27,096 nucleotides of DNA, taken from the NCBI GenBank assembly GCA_039183635.1, contig JBCDBL010000052.1, positions 1 through 27,096 of the forward strand. The letters are read 5' to 3'. A program made the translations under genes and the position numbers. Positions within the stretch are counted from its first letter, which is position 1. Every line of letters begins with the position of its first letter. Below the pieces are notes generated by a model. It was not told the origin of the DNA. It was given only the letters and a program-made list of their open reading frames with translations, and did no database searches. Source of the stretch: JBCDBL01 sp039183635. Lineage in GTDB: Bacteria; Pseudomonadota; Alphaproteobacteria; Caulobacterales; Parvularculaceae. Positions 14,584 to 21,921 of this stretch are shown here, piece by piece.

Positions 14584-14952
14584 TTATTTCTTCTTACCGG
14601 CGATGGGCTTGGCGGGCCCTTTGCGTGTGCGCGCGTTGGTGTGGGTGCGCTGACCGCGAACCGGCAAACCGCGACGATGGCGCAGCCCCCGGTAGCAGCC
14701 AAGATCCATCAAACGTTTAACGTTCACAGCCACGTCCCGACGCAGATCGCCTTCCACAAGGTAGTCGGCGTCGATTGTTTCGCGAATTTGCAGGACTTCA
14801 GCGTCCGACAACTCATTCACCCGGCGCTCCCGCGGGATGCCGACCTTTTCGCAAATCTCGGCAGCCTTGGACGGGCCGATGCCATGAATATAGCGCAACG
14901 CGATTTCGACGCGCTTGCCTGTTGGAATGTTGACGCCAGCTATGCGAGCCAC
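14584..14952 (-). CDS. rpsM: 30S ribosomal protein S13
   Basis: 122 residues from a GTG start at 14952 (VARIAGVNIPTGKRVEIALR). The frame stays open upstream to an ATG at 15045, but every S13 begins at the MARIAGVNIP position, and AAAGGA precedes the GTG with 9-base spacing, so the longer version is rejected. The C-terminal basic tail (RGLPVRGQRTHTNARTRKGP) contacts tRNA and helix 41 of 16S rRNA in known S13. First gene of the alpha unit, with its own promoter after adk. Confidence 0.97.
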   Translation of the reverse strand: MARIAGVNIPTGKRVEIALRYIHGIGPSKAAEICEKVGIPRERRVNELSDAEVLQIRETIDADYLVEGDLRRDVAVNVKRLMDLGCYRGLRHRRGLPVRGQRTHTNARTRKGPAKPIAGKKK

Positions 14953-14973
14953 GTTATGTTGTCCTTTCCGCCC

Positions 14974-14992
14974 GGCGGCCTTAACCGCCGCC
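14974..14992 (-). other. Leader hairpin next to the rpsM ribosome site
   Basis: GGCGGC and GCCGCC pair across a 7-base loop in the transcript, only a few bases before the AAAGGA site of rpsM. Such placement could mask the ribosome site, but the stem is only six pairs. Confidence 0.35.
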
Positions 14993-15031
14993 TTTAATCC
15001 TAAAGCGCCCCGCGGCGCATAACGATAATAA

Positions 15032-15056
15032 GCCCGATGCGGCAAACCGCACGGGC
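15032..15056 (-). other. Leader stem-loop upstream of rpsM
   Basis: Transcribed-strand arms GCCCGTGCGG and CCGCATCGGGC form ten pairs with one bulged T around a TTTG loop, followed by TTATTAT. It lies about 30-50 bases downstream of the expected transcription start of the rpsM promoter. It could be a weak terminator for adk readthrough or a regulatory leader fold. Confidence 0.45.
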
Positions 15057-15085
15057 CCGTTACACAGTTTCGGCGAGAACGCGCA

Positions 15086-15113
15086 TATATAAGCGATTGC
15101 CTACGCGCGTCAA
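15086..15113 (-). promoter_or_regulatory. Sigma-70 promoter for the rpsM-rpsK-rpoA-rplQ unit
   Basis: On the minus strand TTGACG (15113-15108) and TATATA (15091-15086) are separated by 16 bases, within the 185-base adk-rpsM gap, the longest spacer in the block apart from the rpmD-rplO gap. Both hexamers are five of six or better. It would give the alpha unit expression independent of the upstream spc genes. Confidence 0.65.
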
Positions 15114-15137
15114 CCGAAAGGAACGCAATCCAAGCCC

Positions 15138-15710
15138 TTAAATTGCGTCCAAAATCGCATCGATTTCTGCGGCGACCGCATCAATCGACTTCATGCCGTC
15201 GACAACCCTCAATTTTCCGGTTTTTTCGTAATAGGGAATGATTGGGGCCGTCTGTTCTTTATAAACCTCAAGACGCTTTTTAAACGTCTCCTCATTGTCG
15301 TCGGACCGTGCGCCGCCGGTCTCCTTAATGCGGCTGCGCAAGCGATCGAGCAGCGCCTCCTCATCGACCCGAAGCTCTATCACAACGTCCAGCTTCAAGG
15401 ATTTGTCCGCCAGCATGGCGTCCAGCGCCTCCGCCTGGGCGGTGGTCCGCGGAAACCCGTCGAGAATGAAGCCGTTTGCGCAGTCGGGCTCTGAGATGCG
15501 CTGTGAAATGATCTCCACCATCACCGCATCGGGACAAAGGTCGCCGCGGTCCATGATCTCCTTGGCCTGCTTTCCGACATTGGTGCCGGCGGAAACGGCG
15601 GCGCGCAGCATCTCTCCCGTCGACAATTGCGGAATATTGCGCGTGGCGACGATGCGTTCGGCCTGTGTGCCTTTGCCGGCGCCCGGCGGGCCAACCAAAA
15701 TCAGGATCAT
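15138..15710 (-). CDS. adk: Adenylate kinase (short-LID type)
   Basis: 190 residues. It interconverts ATP + AMP and 2 ADP. The P-loop GPPGAGKGTQ (7-16), the AMP-binding LSTGEMLRAAV and GFILDGFPRT are all present. The LID region after RLRSRIKE is short and has no cysteine quartet, so this is the small, zinc-free form common in alphaproteobacteria. ATG overlaps the secY stop as ATGA (15707-15710), which ties its translation to secY. The arrangement secY-adk-rpsM is typical of the class. Confidence 0.97.
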   Translation of the reverse strand: MILILVGPPGAGKGTQAERIVATRNIPQLSTGEMLRAAVSAGTNVGKQAKEIMDRGDLCPDAVMVEIISQRISEPDCANGFILDGFPRTTAQAEALDAMLADKSLKLDVVIELRVDEEALLDRLRSRIKETGGARSDDNEETFKKRLEVYKEQTAPIIPYYEKTGKLRVVDGMKSIDAVAAEIDAILDAI

Positions 15711-17041
15711 CGACGCCCTCCCCTCAATTTCTGCTTCTTGATCAGGCCTTCATACTGATGCGCCAGCAGATGGCCCTGAATCTGCGCCACGGTGTCCAAC
15801 GTCACCGTGACGACAATCAAAAGCGACGTGCCGCCCAGGTAAACAGGAACGCTCTGGTACTGAGAGCGTAATACCTCGGGCAGCAGACATACGAAAGTCA
15901 AATAAAGAGCGCCGACGACGGTCAGGCGCGTCAAAACGTAATCGATGTATTCAGCCGTTCGGGGCCCCGGCCGATAGCCCTGAATGTAGCCGCCATGCTT
16001 CTTCAAATTGTCCGCCGTATCTTCAGGATTGAAGATGATCGACGTGTAGAGAAAGCAGAAAAAGATGATGAATGAGCCGTAGAGCGCGATGTAAAGCGGC
16101 TTGCCCGGCGCCAGCGTCGCGGAGACCGTCTGCAGCCAATCCGGTGAACCTGGCCCGGCGAAGCCGGACAGGGTCAGCGGCAAAAGCAATAAGGAAGAAG
16201 CGAAAATCGGCGGAATAACGCCCGCTGTGTTGATCTTCAACGGAAGATGCGACTTCTCCCCGCCAAACATCCGATTGCCAACCTGACGTCGTGGATACTG
16301 GATCAAAAGACGGCGCTGAGACCGCTCGATAAAGACGATGAACGCGATCAACGCCAAAGCCGCAACAACAATAAGGAACACGGTCACAATGGACAGCGCG
16401 CCCTGATCGGCAAGATCAAGGGTGCCGGCGATGACCCGCGGCAACTCCGCGATGATGCCGGCGAAGATAATCAATGACACGCCGTTGCCGACGCCGCGCG
16501 CGGTGATTTGTTCGCCGAGCCACAACAGGAACATCGTCCCCCCCACCAGGGTGACCACCGTCGTTAACCGGAAGAACCAGCCCGGATCGGCCACAACGCC
16601 CTGGGAGCCTTCCAGGCCAACTGCAATGCCGTAACCCTGGAACGCCGCCAGAACGACGGTGCCGTAGCGCGTGTATTGGTTGAGCTGCTTACGCCCTTGC
16701 TCGCCTTCTTTTTTCAGCTGTTCGAAATGCGGATACACCGCCGTCATCAACTGTACGATGATGGAGGCGGAGATGTACGGCATGATGTTGAGGGCGAAAA
16801 TCGCGAGCCGTTCCACCGCGCCGCCGGAGAACATGTTGAACATGCCCAAAATGCCGCCGGCCTGGCCTTCAAAGGCCTGGGCGAACGCTTCGAGGTTTAC
16901 GCCGGGTAATGGAATGTATGTGCCGAGGCGATAGACGATCAACGCGCCGAGGGTGAACAGAATACGCTTTTTCAGCTCATCCGCTTTGGCGAAGGAACTG
17001 AAATTGATGTTTGCGGCTAACTGTTCAGCGGCTGAAGCCAT
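15707..17041 (-). CDS. secY: Preprotein translocase subunit SecY
   Basis: 444 residues with about ten transmembrane segments, the protein-conducting channel of the inner membrane together with SecE and SecG. The N terminus has DELKKRILFTLGALIVYRLG and IPLPGVN. Other landmarks are the plug region GGAVERLAIFALNIMPYISA, cytoplasmic loop IVFIERSQRRLLIQYPRR (the conserved basic SecA/ribosome contact) and a late GYIQGYRPG. It lies 78 bases downstream of rplO in the spc unit. Length is normal and no frameshift is seen. Confidence 0.98.
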   Translation of the reverse strand: MASAAEQLAANINFSSFAKADELKKRILFTLGALIVYRLGTYIPLPGVNLEAFAQAFEGQAGGILGMFNMFSGGAVERLAIFALNIMPYISASIIVQLMTAVYPHFEQLKKEGEQGRKQLNQYTRYGTVVLAAFQGYGIAVGLEGSQGVVADPGWFFRLTTVVTLVGGTMFLLWLGEQITARGVGNGVSLIIFAGIIAELPRVIAGTLDLADQGALSIVTVFLIVVAALALIAFIVFIERSQRRLLIQYPRRQVGNRMFGGEKSHLPLKINTAGVIPPIFASSLLLLPLTLSGFAGPGSPDWLQTVSATLAPGKPLYIALYGSFIIFFCFLYTSIIFNPEDTADNLKKHGGYIQGYRPGPRTAEYIDYVLTRLTVVGALYLTFVCLLPEVLRSQYQSVPVYLGGTSLLIVVTVTLDTVAQIQGHLLAHQYEGLIKKQKLRGGRR

Positions 17042-17119
17042 AATCTGCGCTCATCTTTTTACTGCGGTGACCAGCCCCGCATATGGGACCGACGAAGGGA
17101 TCGCCAAAGGGCGCGCGCC

Positions 17120-17602
17120 TTATTCCGCAGCGGCTTCCTCTTTTTTCACGAGAACTGTGACCGATCCGCCAGCCTTCTCCACAGCGGCGACGGCCGTTTT
17201 GGAGGCGCCGGCGACTTCAATGTCAACCTTGGCGCTAAGCTCGCCCACGCCGAGAAGACGCACGCCGTCTTTGGCGCGGCGAATAACGCCCGCCGCGATC
17301 AGCGCAGCCGCGTCGATTTTCTGACCGGCGTCGAGCTTCTTGTCGTCAATCGCTTTTTGTAGACGGCCAATGTTGAGTTCAACATAACGCGCGCGGTTCG
17401 GCTTATTAAAGCCGCGCTTCGGCAAACGCATGTACAGCGGCATTTGACCGCCTTCATACCCATTGATCGCAACACCGGAACGGGATTTTTGACCCTTTAC
17501 GCCGCGGCCGGCCGTTTTGCCTTTGCCGGAGCCAATGCCGCGACCGACGCGGACTTTTGTTTTACGCGCGCCGGGATTATCGCGCAGTTCGTTCAATTTC
17601 AT
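17120..17602 (-). CDS. rplO: 50S ribosomal protein L15
   Basis: 160 residues. The N-terminal glycine- and basic-rich arm (RVGRGIGSGKGKTAGRGVKGQKSR) threads through 23S rRNA; GFEGGQMPL-type sequence appears as GYEGGQMPLYMRLPKRGF. The C-terminal domain ends in an acidic KKEEAAAE. It is separated from rpmD by 228 bases that contain palindromic element copy 3 and, closer to the start, a perfect 14-base palindrome (17621-17634). Because those lie just ahead of its ribosome site, its expression could differ from that of the upstream genes. Confidence 0.97.
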   Translation of the reverse strand: MKLNELRDNPGARKTKVRVGRGIGSGKGKTAGRGVKGQKSRSGVAINGYEGGQMPLYMRLPKRGFNKPNRARYVELNIGRLQKAIDDKKLDAGQKIDAAALIAAGVIRRAKDGVRLLGVGELSAKVDIEVAGASKTAVAAVEKAGGSVTVLVKKEEAAAE

Positions 17603-17620
17603 TTTCGTCTCCTGACTTGC

Positions 17621-17634
17621 GACGGCCTTAAGGC
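17621..17634. other. 14-base perfect palindrome before rplO
   Basis: CGGCCTTAAGGCCG lies about 20 bases ahead of the rplO ATG. The similar core GGCCTTAA occurs in the hairpin before rpsM (14974-14992). It could fold as a short hairpin near the ribosome site. Confidence 0.4.
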
Positions 17635-17654
17635 CGCCTCGCCTGATTTTTTAC

Positions 17655-17820
17655 CGTCATCCCGGGCGTTACATGAGCCCAAAATCCAGAGGATTTTGGA
17701 GGCGAGTGTTAGACCCGGGATCACTCACCACTTGCTCAGTATTTTTTGAAACAGATCCCGGGTTTAACATTCGCAAACCAAACCCTACGGTTTTATGCTC
17801 ATGTAACGCCCGGGATGACG
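17655..17820. repeat. Palindromic cloverleaf-type element, copy 3, inside the spc operon
   Basis: A 166-base element between rpmD and rplO. The outer arms 17655-17678 and 17797-17820 are perfect 24-base inverted repeats beginning CGTCATCCCGGG. Three hairpins lie inside: CCAAAATCC-AGA-GGATTTTGG (17679-17699), ACCCGGGATC with GATCCCGGGT (17713-17722 and 17754-17763) and AAACC-CTAC-GGTTT (17780-17793). It has no ORF. Because it lies within a co-transcribed run, the messenger RNA should carry this fold. Confidence 0.88.
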
Positions 17821-17830
17821 TTCCTTAAGT

Positions 17831-18022
17831 TTATTCCTCAACCACCTCAACCATGTGCGCCACTTTGGCGATCATGCCACGGACGGAGGGTGTGTCTTCC
17901 AAGGTCTTGGTGCGGCCAATCTTATTGAGACCGAGACCTTTCAACGTCGCCAGCTGATCTTTCGGGCGGCGAATGGGGCTGCCTGTTTGACGCACCGTGA
18001 CGGTTTTCGCTTTGCTCGCCAT
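17831..18022 (-). CDS. rpmD: 50S ribosomal protein L30
   Basis: 63 residues, the usual size. KTVTVRQTGSPIRRPKDQLATLKGLGLNKIG and the SVRGMIAKVAHMV helix are diagnostic for L30. Start ATG 18022 lies 11 bases after the rpsE stop. The stop is 10 bases before the palindromic element, so the element abuts the gene's 3' end without altering it. Confidence 0.97.
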   Translation of the reverse strand: MASKAKTVTVRQTGSPIRRPKDQLATLKGLGLNKIGRTKTLEDTPSVRGMIAKVAHMVEVVEE

Positions 18023-18033
18023 GCCTAAACTCC

Positions 18034-18615
18034 TTACGCCTCAGCCGGCTCAGCCGCATCGACCGCGCCCATTTCCTGACGACGCGCTACGATCTCGCTC
18101 ACTTTTTTACCGCGTTTTGCAGCAATGGAGCGGGGGCTGGTTTGGTTTTTCAACGCATCGAAGGTGGCGCGAACCATATTGTAAGGGTTCGACGTGCCGA
18201 CAGACTTCGCCACAATATCCTGGATGCCGAGGGTCTCGAACACAGCCCGCATCGGGCCGCCGGCGATGATGCCGGTGCCTGGAGGCGCTGTGCGCAAGGT
18301 CACCTTGCCGGCGCCGTGACGGCCATTGGCGTCATGGTGCAGTGTACGGCCTTCGCGCAAAGGCACACGGATCATCCGGCCTTTTGCGTCCTGGGTGGCT
18401 TTGCGGATCGCCTCAGGCACCTCGCGGGCTTTGCCCTTGCCGAAGCCGACGCGCCCCTTCTGGTCGCCGATCACCACGAGCGCGGCGAAACCGAAGTTTT
18501 TACCGCCCTTAACAACCTTCGCCACACGGTTGATGTGGACCAGCTTGTCGACAAATTCGTTGTCGCGATCATCTCTGTCTTTGCGATCTCTGTCGCGTCC
18601 GCGTTCGCGCGCCAT
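18034..18615 (-). CDS. rpsE: 30S ribosomal protein S5
   Basis: 193 residues. Double-stranded-RNA-binding-like N domain with LVHINRVAKVVKGGKNFGFAALVV, then the loop GDQKGRVGFGKGKAREVPEAI, and the C domain with VTLRTAPPGTGIIAGGPMRAVFE. S5 takes part in decoding fidelity and mRNA unwinding at the entry tunnel. The N-terminal 20 residues are a charged Arg/Asp repeat. Two adjacent ATGs (18618 and 18615) are possible; I favour 18615 because the GGAG is then 7 rather than 4 bases away, giving the family-typical MARER. Confidence 0.95.
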   Translation of the reverse strand: MARERGRDRDRKDRDDRDNEFVDKLVHINRVAKVVKGGKNFGFAALVVIGDQKGRVGFGKGKAREVPEAIRKATQDAKGRMIRVPLREGRTLHHDANGRHGAGKVTLRTAPPGTGIIAGGPMRAVFETLGIQDIVAKSVGTSNPYNMVRATFDALKNQTSPRSIAAKRGKKVSEIVARRQEMGAVDAAEPAEA

Positions 18616-18627
18616 CATCCGTCTCCG

Positions 18628-18993
18628 TTAAAAGTTAAGGCCGGCTTCGCGCGCCGCCTCGGCCAAAGCTTTCACCCGGCCATGATAAATGTAAGAACCG
18701 CGGTCGAAGACGACGTCTTTAACGCCGGCTTTGATCGCGCGTTCCGCAACAAGCTTGCCGATGGCGGAGGCCGCATTCACGTCCGTTCCCTTCGGCAGAT
18801 CTTTAGCAACGTCTTTTTCCAAGGTGGAAGCCGACGCCAAGGTTTTGCCGTTCAGATCGTCAATGATCTGAGCGGCGATGTTTTTAGACGACCGGAACAC
18901 CGACAAACGCGGCCGACCGCTTGACTTCTTGGCGATCGCAGACCGCGTACGGCCGGCGCGCTTCGATGCTTTTTCTCGTGCTTTCAGCGCCAT
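18628..18993 (-). CDS. rplR: 50S ribosomal protein L18
   Basis: 121 residues. The basic N-terminal arm (RKREKASKR-like, here LKAREKASKRAGRTR) precedes the fold with RPRLSVFRSSKNIAAQIIDD and ends VFDRGSYIYHGRVKALAEAAREAGLNF, the invariant L18 C terminus. L18 binds 5S rRNA with L5. It lies between rplF and rpsE with gaps of 8 and 12 bases. Confidence 0.97.
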   Translation of the reverse strand: MALKAREKASKRAGRTRSAIAKKSSGRPRLSVFRSSKNIAAQIIDDLNGKTLASASTLEKDVAKDLPKGTDVNAASAIGKLVAERAIKAGVKDVVFDRGSYIYHGRVKALAEAAREAGLNF

Positions 18994-19001
18994 ATCGCCC
19001 T

Positions 19002-19535
19002 CTATTTCTTCTTGCCTTCTTTGCGGAAGATAAACTCATCCGCATACTTAACGCCCTTGCCTTTATAAGGCTCCGGCGGACGGAAGGCGCGGATGACGGC
19101 CGCCGTCTGTCCCACCTTCTGCTTGTCGATGCCGGTGATCTCGATCTCGGTCGGCTTCGGCGCCTTGATCTCGATGCCTTCAGGCGGCTCAAAATTGATG
19201 TCGTGGCTGTAGCCCAAAGCGAGGTTCAAGGTCTTGCCTTTCATCTGCGCCCGGTAGCCGACGCCCACCAGCTCCAAATTCTTCTTAAAGCCCGTAGCGA
19301 CGCCTTCGATAATGTTCGAGACCATGGTGCGGCTCATGCCCCACATGGCGCGGGCCTCTTTCGACTTGTCCCGCGGCTGTACGCAGACGCCGTCATCGGT
19401 CATCTCAACCGCACACAAATCATTGACGACGAATTTAAGCTCGCCCTTCGGGCCCTTTGCGGACACCGCCTGACCGTCGACATTGACGGTGACGCCGTTC
19501 GTCACAGGAACCGGTTTTTTGCCAATACGTGACAT
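19002..19535 (-). CDS. rplF: 50S ribosomal protein L6
   Basis: 177 residues starting MSRIGKKPVPV at 19535, where GGAGAGAAGAG precedes the ATG closely. An in-frame ATG at 19589 would add 18 residues overlapping the rpsH-rplF spacer and is not family-like, so I reject it. The late segment EPYKGKGVKYADEFIFRKEGKK is characteristic. L6 lies near the factor-binding site and sarcin-ricin loop. Confidence 0.97.
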   Translation of the reverse strand: MSRIGKKPVPVTNGVTVNVDGQAVSAKGPKGELKFVVNDLCAVEMTDDGVCVQPRDKSKEARAMWGMSRTMVSNIIEGVATGFKKNLELVGVGYRAQMKGKTLNLALGYSHDINFEPPEGIEIKAPKPTEIEITGIDKQKVGQTAAVIRAFRPPEPYKGKGVKYADEFIFRKEGKKK

Positions 19536-19554
19536 CTCTTCTCTCCAGCTCCCC

Positions 19555-19956
19555 TTAATAGACCTGACAGAGGATTTCGCCGCCGACATTCGCCTGACGC
19601 GCCGCCGAATCGGACATCACGCCCTTCGGGGTCGACAGGATGGAAATGCCAAGACCGTTGCGAACAGGCGTCAGTTCCTTCACGGAAGAATAGACCCGGC
19701 GACCGGGCTTCGAGACACGGTTGATCTTTTGAATGACCGGCGCGCCGTTGAAATATTTCAGCTCAATCTCGAAGTAAGGCTTTTCGCCATCTTGTTCGAT
19801 GCGGGAATATCCGCGGATGTAGCCCTCGTCCTGCAACACATCGAGCACCCAGCCGCGCAGCTTTGACGCCGGCGCCTTTGTGGACGTGTGGTTGCGCATC
19901 TGGGCGTTGCGGATGCGTGTGATCAGATCGCCGACGGGATCGGTGACAATGGTCAT
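19555..19956 (-). CDS. rpsH: 30S ribosomal protein S8
   Basis: 133 residues. MTIVTDPVGDLITRIRNAQM opens the protein and the C-terminal GLGISILSTPKGVMSDSAAR is the conserved RNA-binding part. In enterics S8 binds spc mRNA near rplE to limit the operon; no obvious copy of that structure was identified here, though I could not fold the message. Starts 18 bases after rpsN. Confidence 0.97.
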   Translation of the reverse strand: MTIVTDPVGDLITRIRNAQMRNHTSTKAPASKLRGWVLDVLQDEGYIRGYSRIEQDGEKPYFEIELKYFNGAPVIQKINRVSKPGRRVYSSVKELTPVRNGLGISILSTPKGVMSDSAARQANVGGEILCQVY

Positions 19957-19974
19957 AATGTTCGCTCCCCTCCG

Positions 19975-20280
19975 TTACCAGCTCGACTTCACAAGACCAG
20001 GGATCTTGCCCTGGCTGCCAAGCTCGCGCAGTGCGATGCGCGACATTTTCAGTTTGCGGTAGAACCCGCGCGGACGGCCCGTTACAGCGCAGCGGTTGCG
20101 CTGGCGCGTGGGGCTGGCGTTGCGCGGCAACTGCGCAAGCTTCAAGGACGCCGCAAACCGCTCATCGGCCGGTTTGTCCTGGTCCATGATAATCTCTTTC
20201 AAGCGCGCCCGCTTCGATGCGAACTTCTTGGACATGCGTTTGCGCTTCTCGTCGCGCTGAACCATGCTTTTCTTGGCCAT
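19975..20280 (-). CDS. rpsN: 30S ribosomal protein S14 (long, zinc-free form)
   Basis: 101 residues, the long type without the CxxC zinc motif found in short S14 proteins. MAKKSMVQRDEKRKRMSKKF and RNRCAVTGRPRGFYRKLKMSRIALRE are clear; the protein ends GLVKSSW as expected. A TGGAGGCGAC ribosome site precedes ATG 20280. The 66-base spacer to rplE holds nothing I recognise. Confidence 0.97.
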   Translation of the reverse strand: MAKKSMVQRDEKRKRMSKKFASKRARLKEIIMDQDKPADERFAASLKLAQLPRNASPTRQRNRCAVTGRPRGFYRKLKMSRIALRELGSQGKIPGLVKSSW

Positions 20281-20346
20281 GTCGCCTCCAGTTAAAGCCA
20301 GTATCCGGCAAGGACTTAGCTTTTCTTCAAAAACTCTTTACCCGCC

Positions 20347-20904
20347 CTAGTTCCGGAACGGGAAATTAAACTCTTTCAAAAGGGCTTTCGCCTCTTCGTT
20401 CGTCTTCGCGCTCGTGCACACGATAATGTCCATGCCGCGAATAACGTCCACTTTGTCGTAATCGATCTCCGGAAACACAATGTGCTCTTTCAAGCCCATG
20501 GCGTAGTTGCCGCGCCCGTCAAAGCTTTTGCCGTTAAGGCCGCGGAAGTCCCGAACACGCGGCAAAGCAATGTTCACAAGGCGATCGATAAACTCATACA
20601 TGCGATCCTTACGGAGCGTCACCTTGACGCCGACAGGCATGCCGTCGCGCAACTTAAATGTGGCGATTGATTTCTTCGCCCGCGTCACGACGGGCTTTTG
20701 CCCGGCGATCTTCTCAAGGTCCGCATAGGCCGAATCGACTTTTTTCTTGTCGTTGACCGCCTCGCCAACACCCATATTGATCACGACTTTTTCAATCTTC
20801 GGGATCTGCATGGGATTGCTGTAGTTAAACGTCTCGCGCATTTTATCGCGAATAACGTCTGCATACTGCGCGCGCAGGCGCGCTTTATAGTCTGTTTCAG
20901 CCAT
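20347..20904 (-). CDS. rplE: 50S ribosomal protein L5
   Basis: 185 residues. Family signatures IPKIEKVVINMGVGEA, KSIATFKLRDGMPVGVKVTLR and the C-terminal IDYDKVDVIRGMDIIVCTSAKTNEEA are visible. L5 binds 5S rRNA and bridges to S13 in the small subunit. ATG overlaps the last eight bases of rplX (ATGGCTGA), so the pair is translationally coupled. Confidence 0.97.
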   Translation of the reverse strand: MAETDYKARLRAQYADVIRDKMRETFNYSNPMQIPKIEKVVINMGVGEAVNDKKKVDSAYADLEKIAGQKPVVTRAKKSIATFKLRDGMPVGVKVTLRKDRMYEFIDRLVNIALPRVRDFRGLNGKSFDGRGNYAMGLKEHIVFPEIDYDKVDVIRGMDIIVCTSAKTNEEAKALLKEFNFPFRN

Positions 20905-21214
20905 CGATCACCTCGCCGGAACGTTTGGCGACGCGCACTTTCGTTCCGTCTTCCTGGATTTTAAATCCGACGCGTGTCGGCTCGCCCGTCTTCGGGTCTT
21001 TCAGAGCGACGTTGGATACATGCAACGGCGCTTCCTTCGACACGATTCCGCCGCCGCTGGTCTGGGTCGGGCGCGTGTGCCGCTTCACCAAATTGACGCC
21101 TCCAACGACAATACGGTTCTCAGCCGGAATGACTTTCGTCACCTCGCCCTCGGCCCCCTTGTCACGGCCCGCCGTCACAATGACGGTGTCGCCTTTTTTA
21201 ATCTTCGCAGCCAT
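20897..21214 (-). CDS. rplX: 50S ribosomal protein L24
   Basis: 105 residues with the KOW motif near the start (IKKGDTVIVTAGRDKGAEGEV) and GVNLVKRHTRPTQ. L24 initiates large-subunit assembly on 23S rRNA domain I. Its GGAGG ribosome site lies inside the 3' end of rplN, whose stop is three bases before this ATG. The 3' end runs eight bases into rplE. Confidence 0.97.
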   Translation of the reverse strand: MAAKIKKGDTVIVTAGRDKGAEGEVTKVIPAENRIVVGGVNLVKRHTRPTQTSGGGIVSKEAPLHVSNVALKDPKTGEPTRVGFKIQEDGTKVRVAKRSGEVIDG

Positions 21215-21217
21215 CGC

Positions 21218-21586
21218 TTAGAGAACCTCCGGAGCCAGGGACACGATCTTCATGTGGTTCGCCGCCCTCAGCTCCCGTGTGACAGGGCCGAAGATCCGCG
21301 TGCCGATCGGCTCTTTGTTGTTGTTGATGAGAACCGCTGCGTTCCGGTCGAACCGAATAACGCTGCCGTCCCGGCGCTTGATGTCTTTCGCCGTCCGTAC
21401 GACGACCGCCTTCATCACCTGGCCTTTTTTCACGCGGCCGCGCGGAATAGCTTCCTTCACCGATACGACGATGATGTCGCCGACGGAAGCATATTTGCGC
21501 TTGGCCCCGCCCAGCACCTTAATGCACTGAACGCGTTTTGCGCCGGAATTGTCCGCAACGTCCAAATTGGTCTGCATCTGGATCAT
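21218..21586 (-). CDS. rplN: 50S ribosomal protein L14
   Basis: 122 residues, the near-invariant family length. MIQMQTNLDVADNSGAKRVQ and IGTRIFGPVTRELR are diagnostic. L14 lies at the subunit interface beside L19 and the docking site of silencing factor RsfS. GGAGAGCGAC precedes ATG 21586. It follows rpsQ after 68 bases, with no feature I can assign in that spacer. Confidence 0.98.
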   Translation of the reverse strand: MIQMQTNLDVADNSGAKRVQCIKVLGGAKRKYASVGDIIVVSVKEAIPRGRVKKGQVMKAVVVRTAKDIKRRDGSVIRFDRNAAVLINNNKEPIGTRIFGPVTRELRAANHMKIVSLAPEVL

Positions 21587-21654
21587 GTCGCGCTCTCCTT
21601 AAACCTCATGCGTCTTCGCGTAATCGCCTTTTAACGCAACGAAAAACTATAACC

Positions 21655-21897
21655 TCAGCCGCGGCTGCCCATGCCGACGACTTCCCAGCATTTCAGCTTG
21701 GAAATCGGCGGACACTCCTGGATCACCACCAGGTCCCCCACCTTGTATTTATTCTCAGGGTCATGGGCGTGGAACTTCTTAGAGCGCCGCATGGTCTTTT
21801 TCAAAACCGGGTGCTTCGTAATCCGCTCCACACGAACAACAACGGTCTTATCGCCCTTGTCGCTCACCACATCGCCCTGCATGACGCGTTTCGGCAT
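21655..21897 (-). CDS. rpsQ: 30S ribosomal protein S17
   Basis: 80 residues. MPKRVMQGDVVSDKGDKTVVV and the signature VGDLVVIQECPPISKLKCW identify S17, an early assembly protein of the small-subunit body. Start ATG 21897 follows rpmC after 24 bases with AAGGAGACC ahead of it. Confidence 0.97.
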   Translation of the reverse strand: MPKRVMQGDVVSDKGDKTVVVRVERITKHPVLKKTMRRSKKFHAHDPENKYKVGDLVVIQECPPISKLKCWEVVGMGSRG

Positions 21898-21921
21898 CTT
21901 GGTCTCCTTAAATCCCGCGTT

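Noticed and set aside
14953..15045. Upstream extension of rpsM to ATG 15045
   Set aside because: It would add 31 residues not found on S13 and run through the leader hairpins. The GTG at 14952 matches the universal S13 start and has a well-spaced ribosome site.
12391..17820. CRISPR array or transposon inverted repeats
   Set aside because: The repeats are single palindromic units far apart, without regular spacers, target duplications or a transposase gene between them.
19536..19589. Upstream extension of rplF to ATG 19589
   Set aside because: It overlaps the end of rpsH and the ribosome site. L6 proteins begin at MSRIGKKP.
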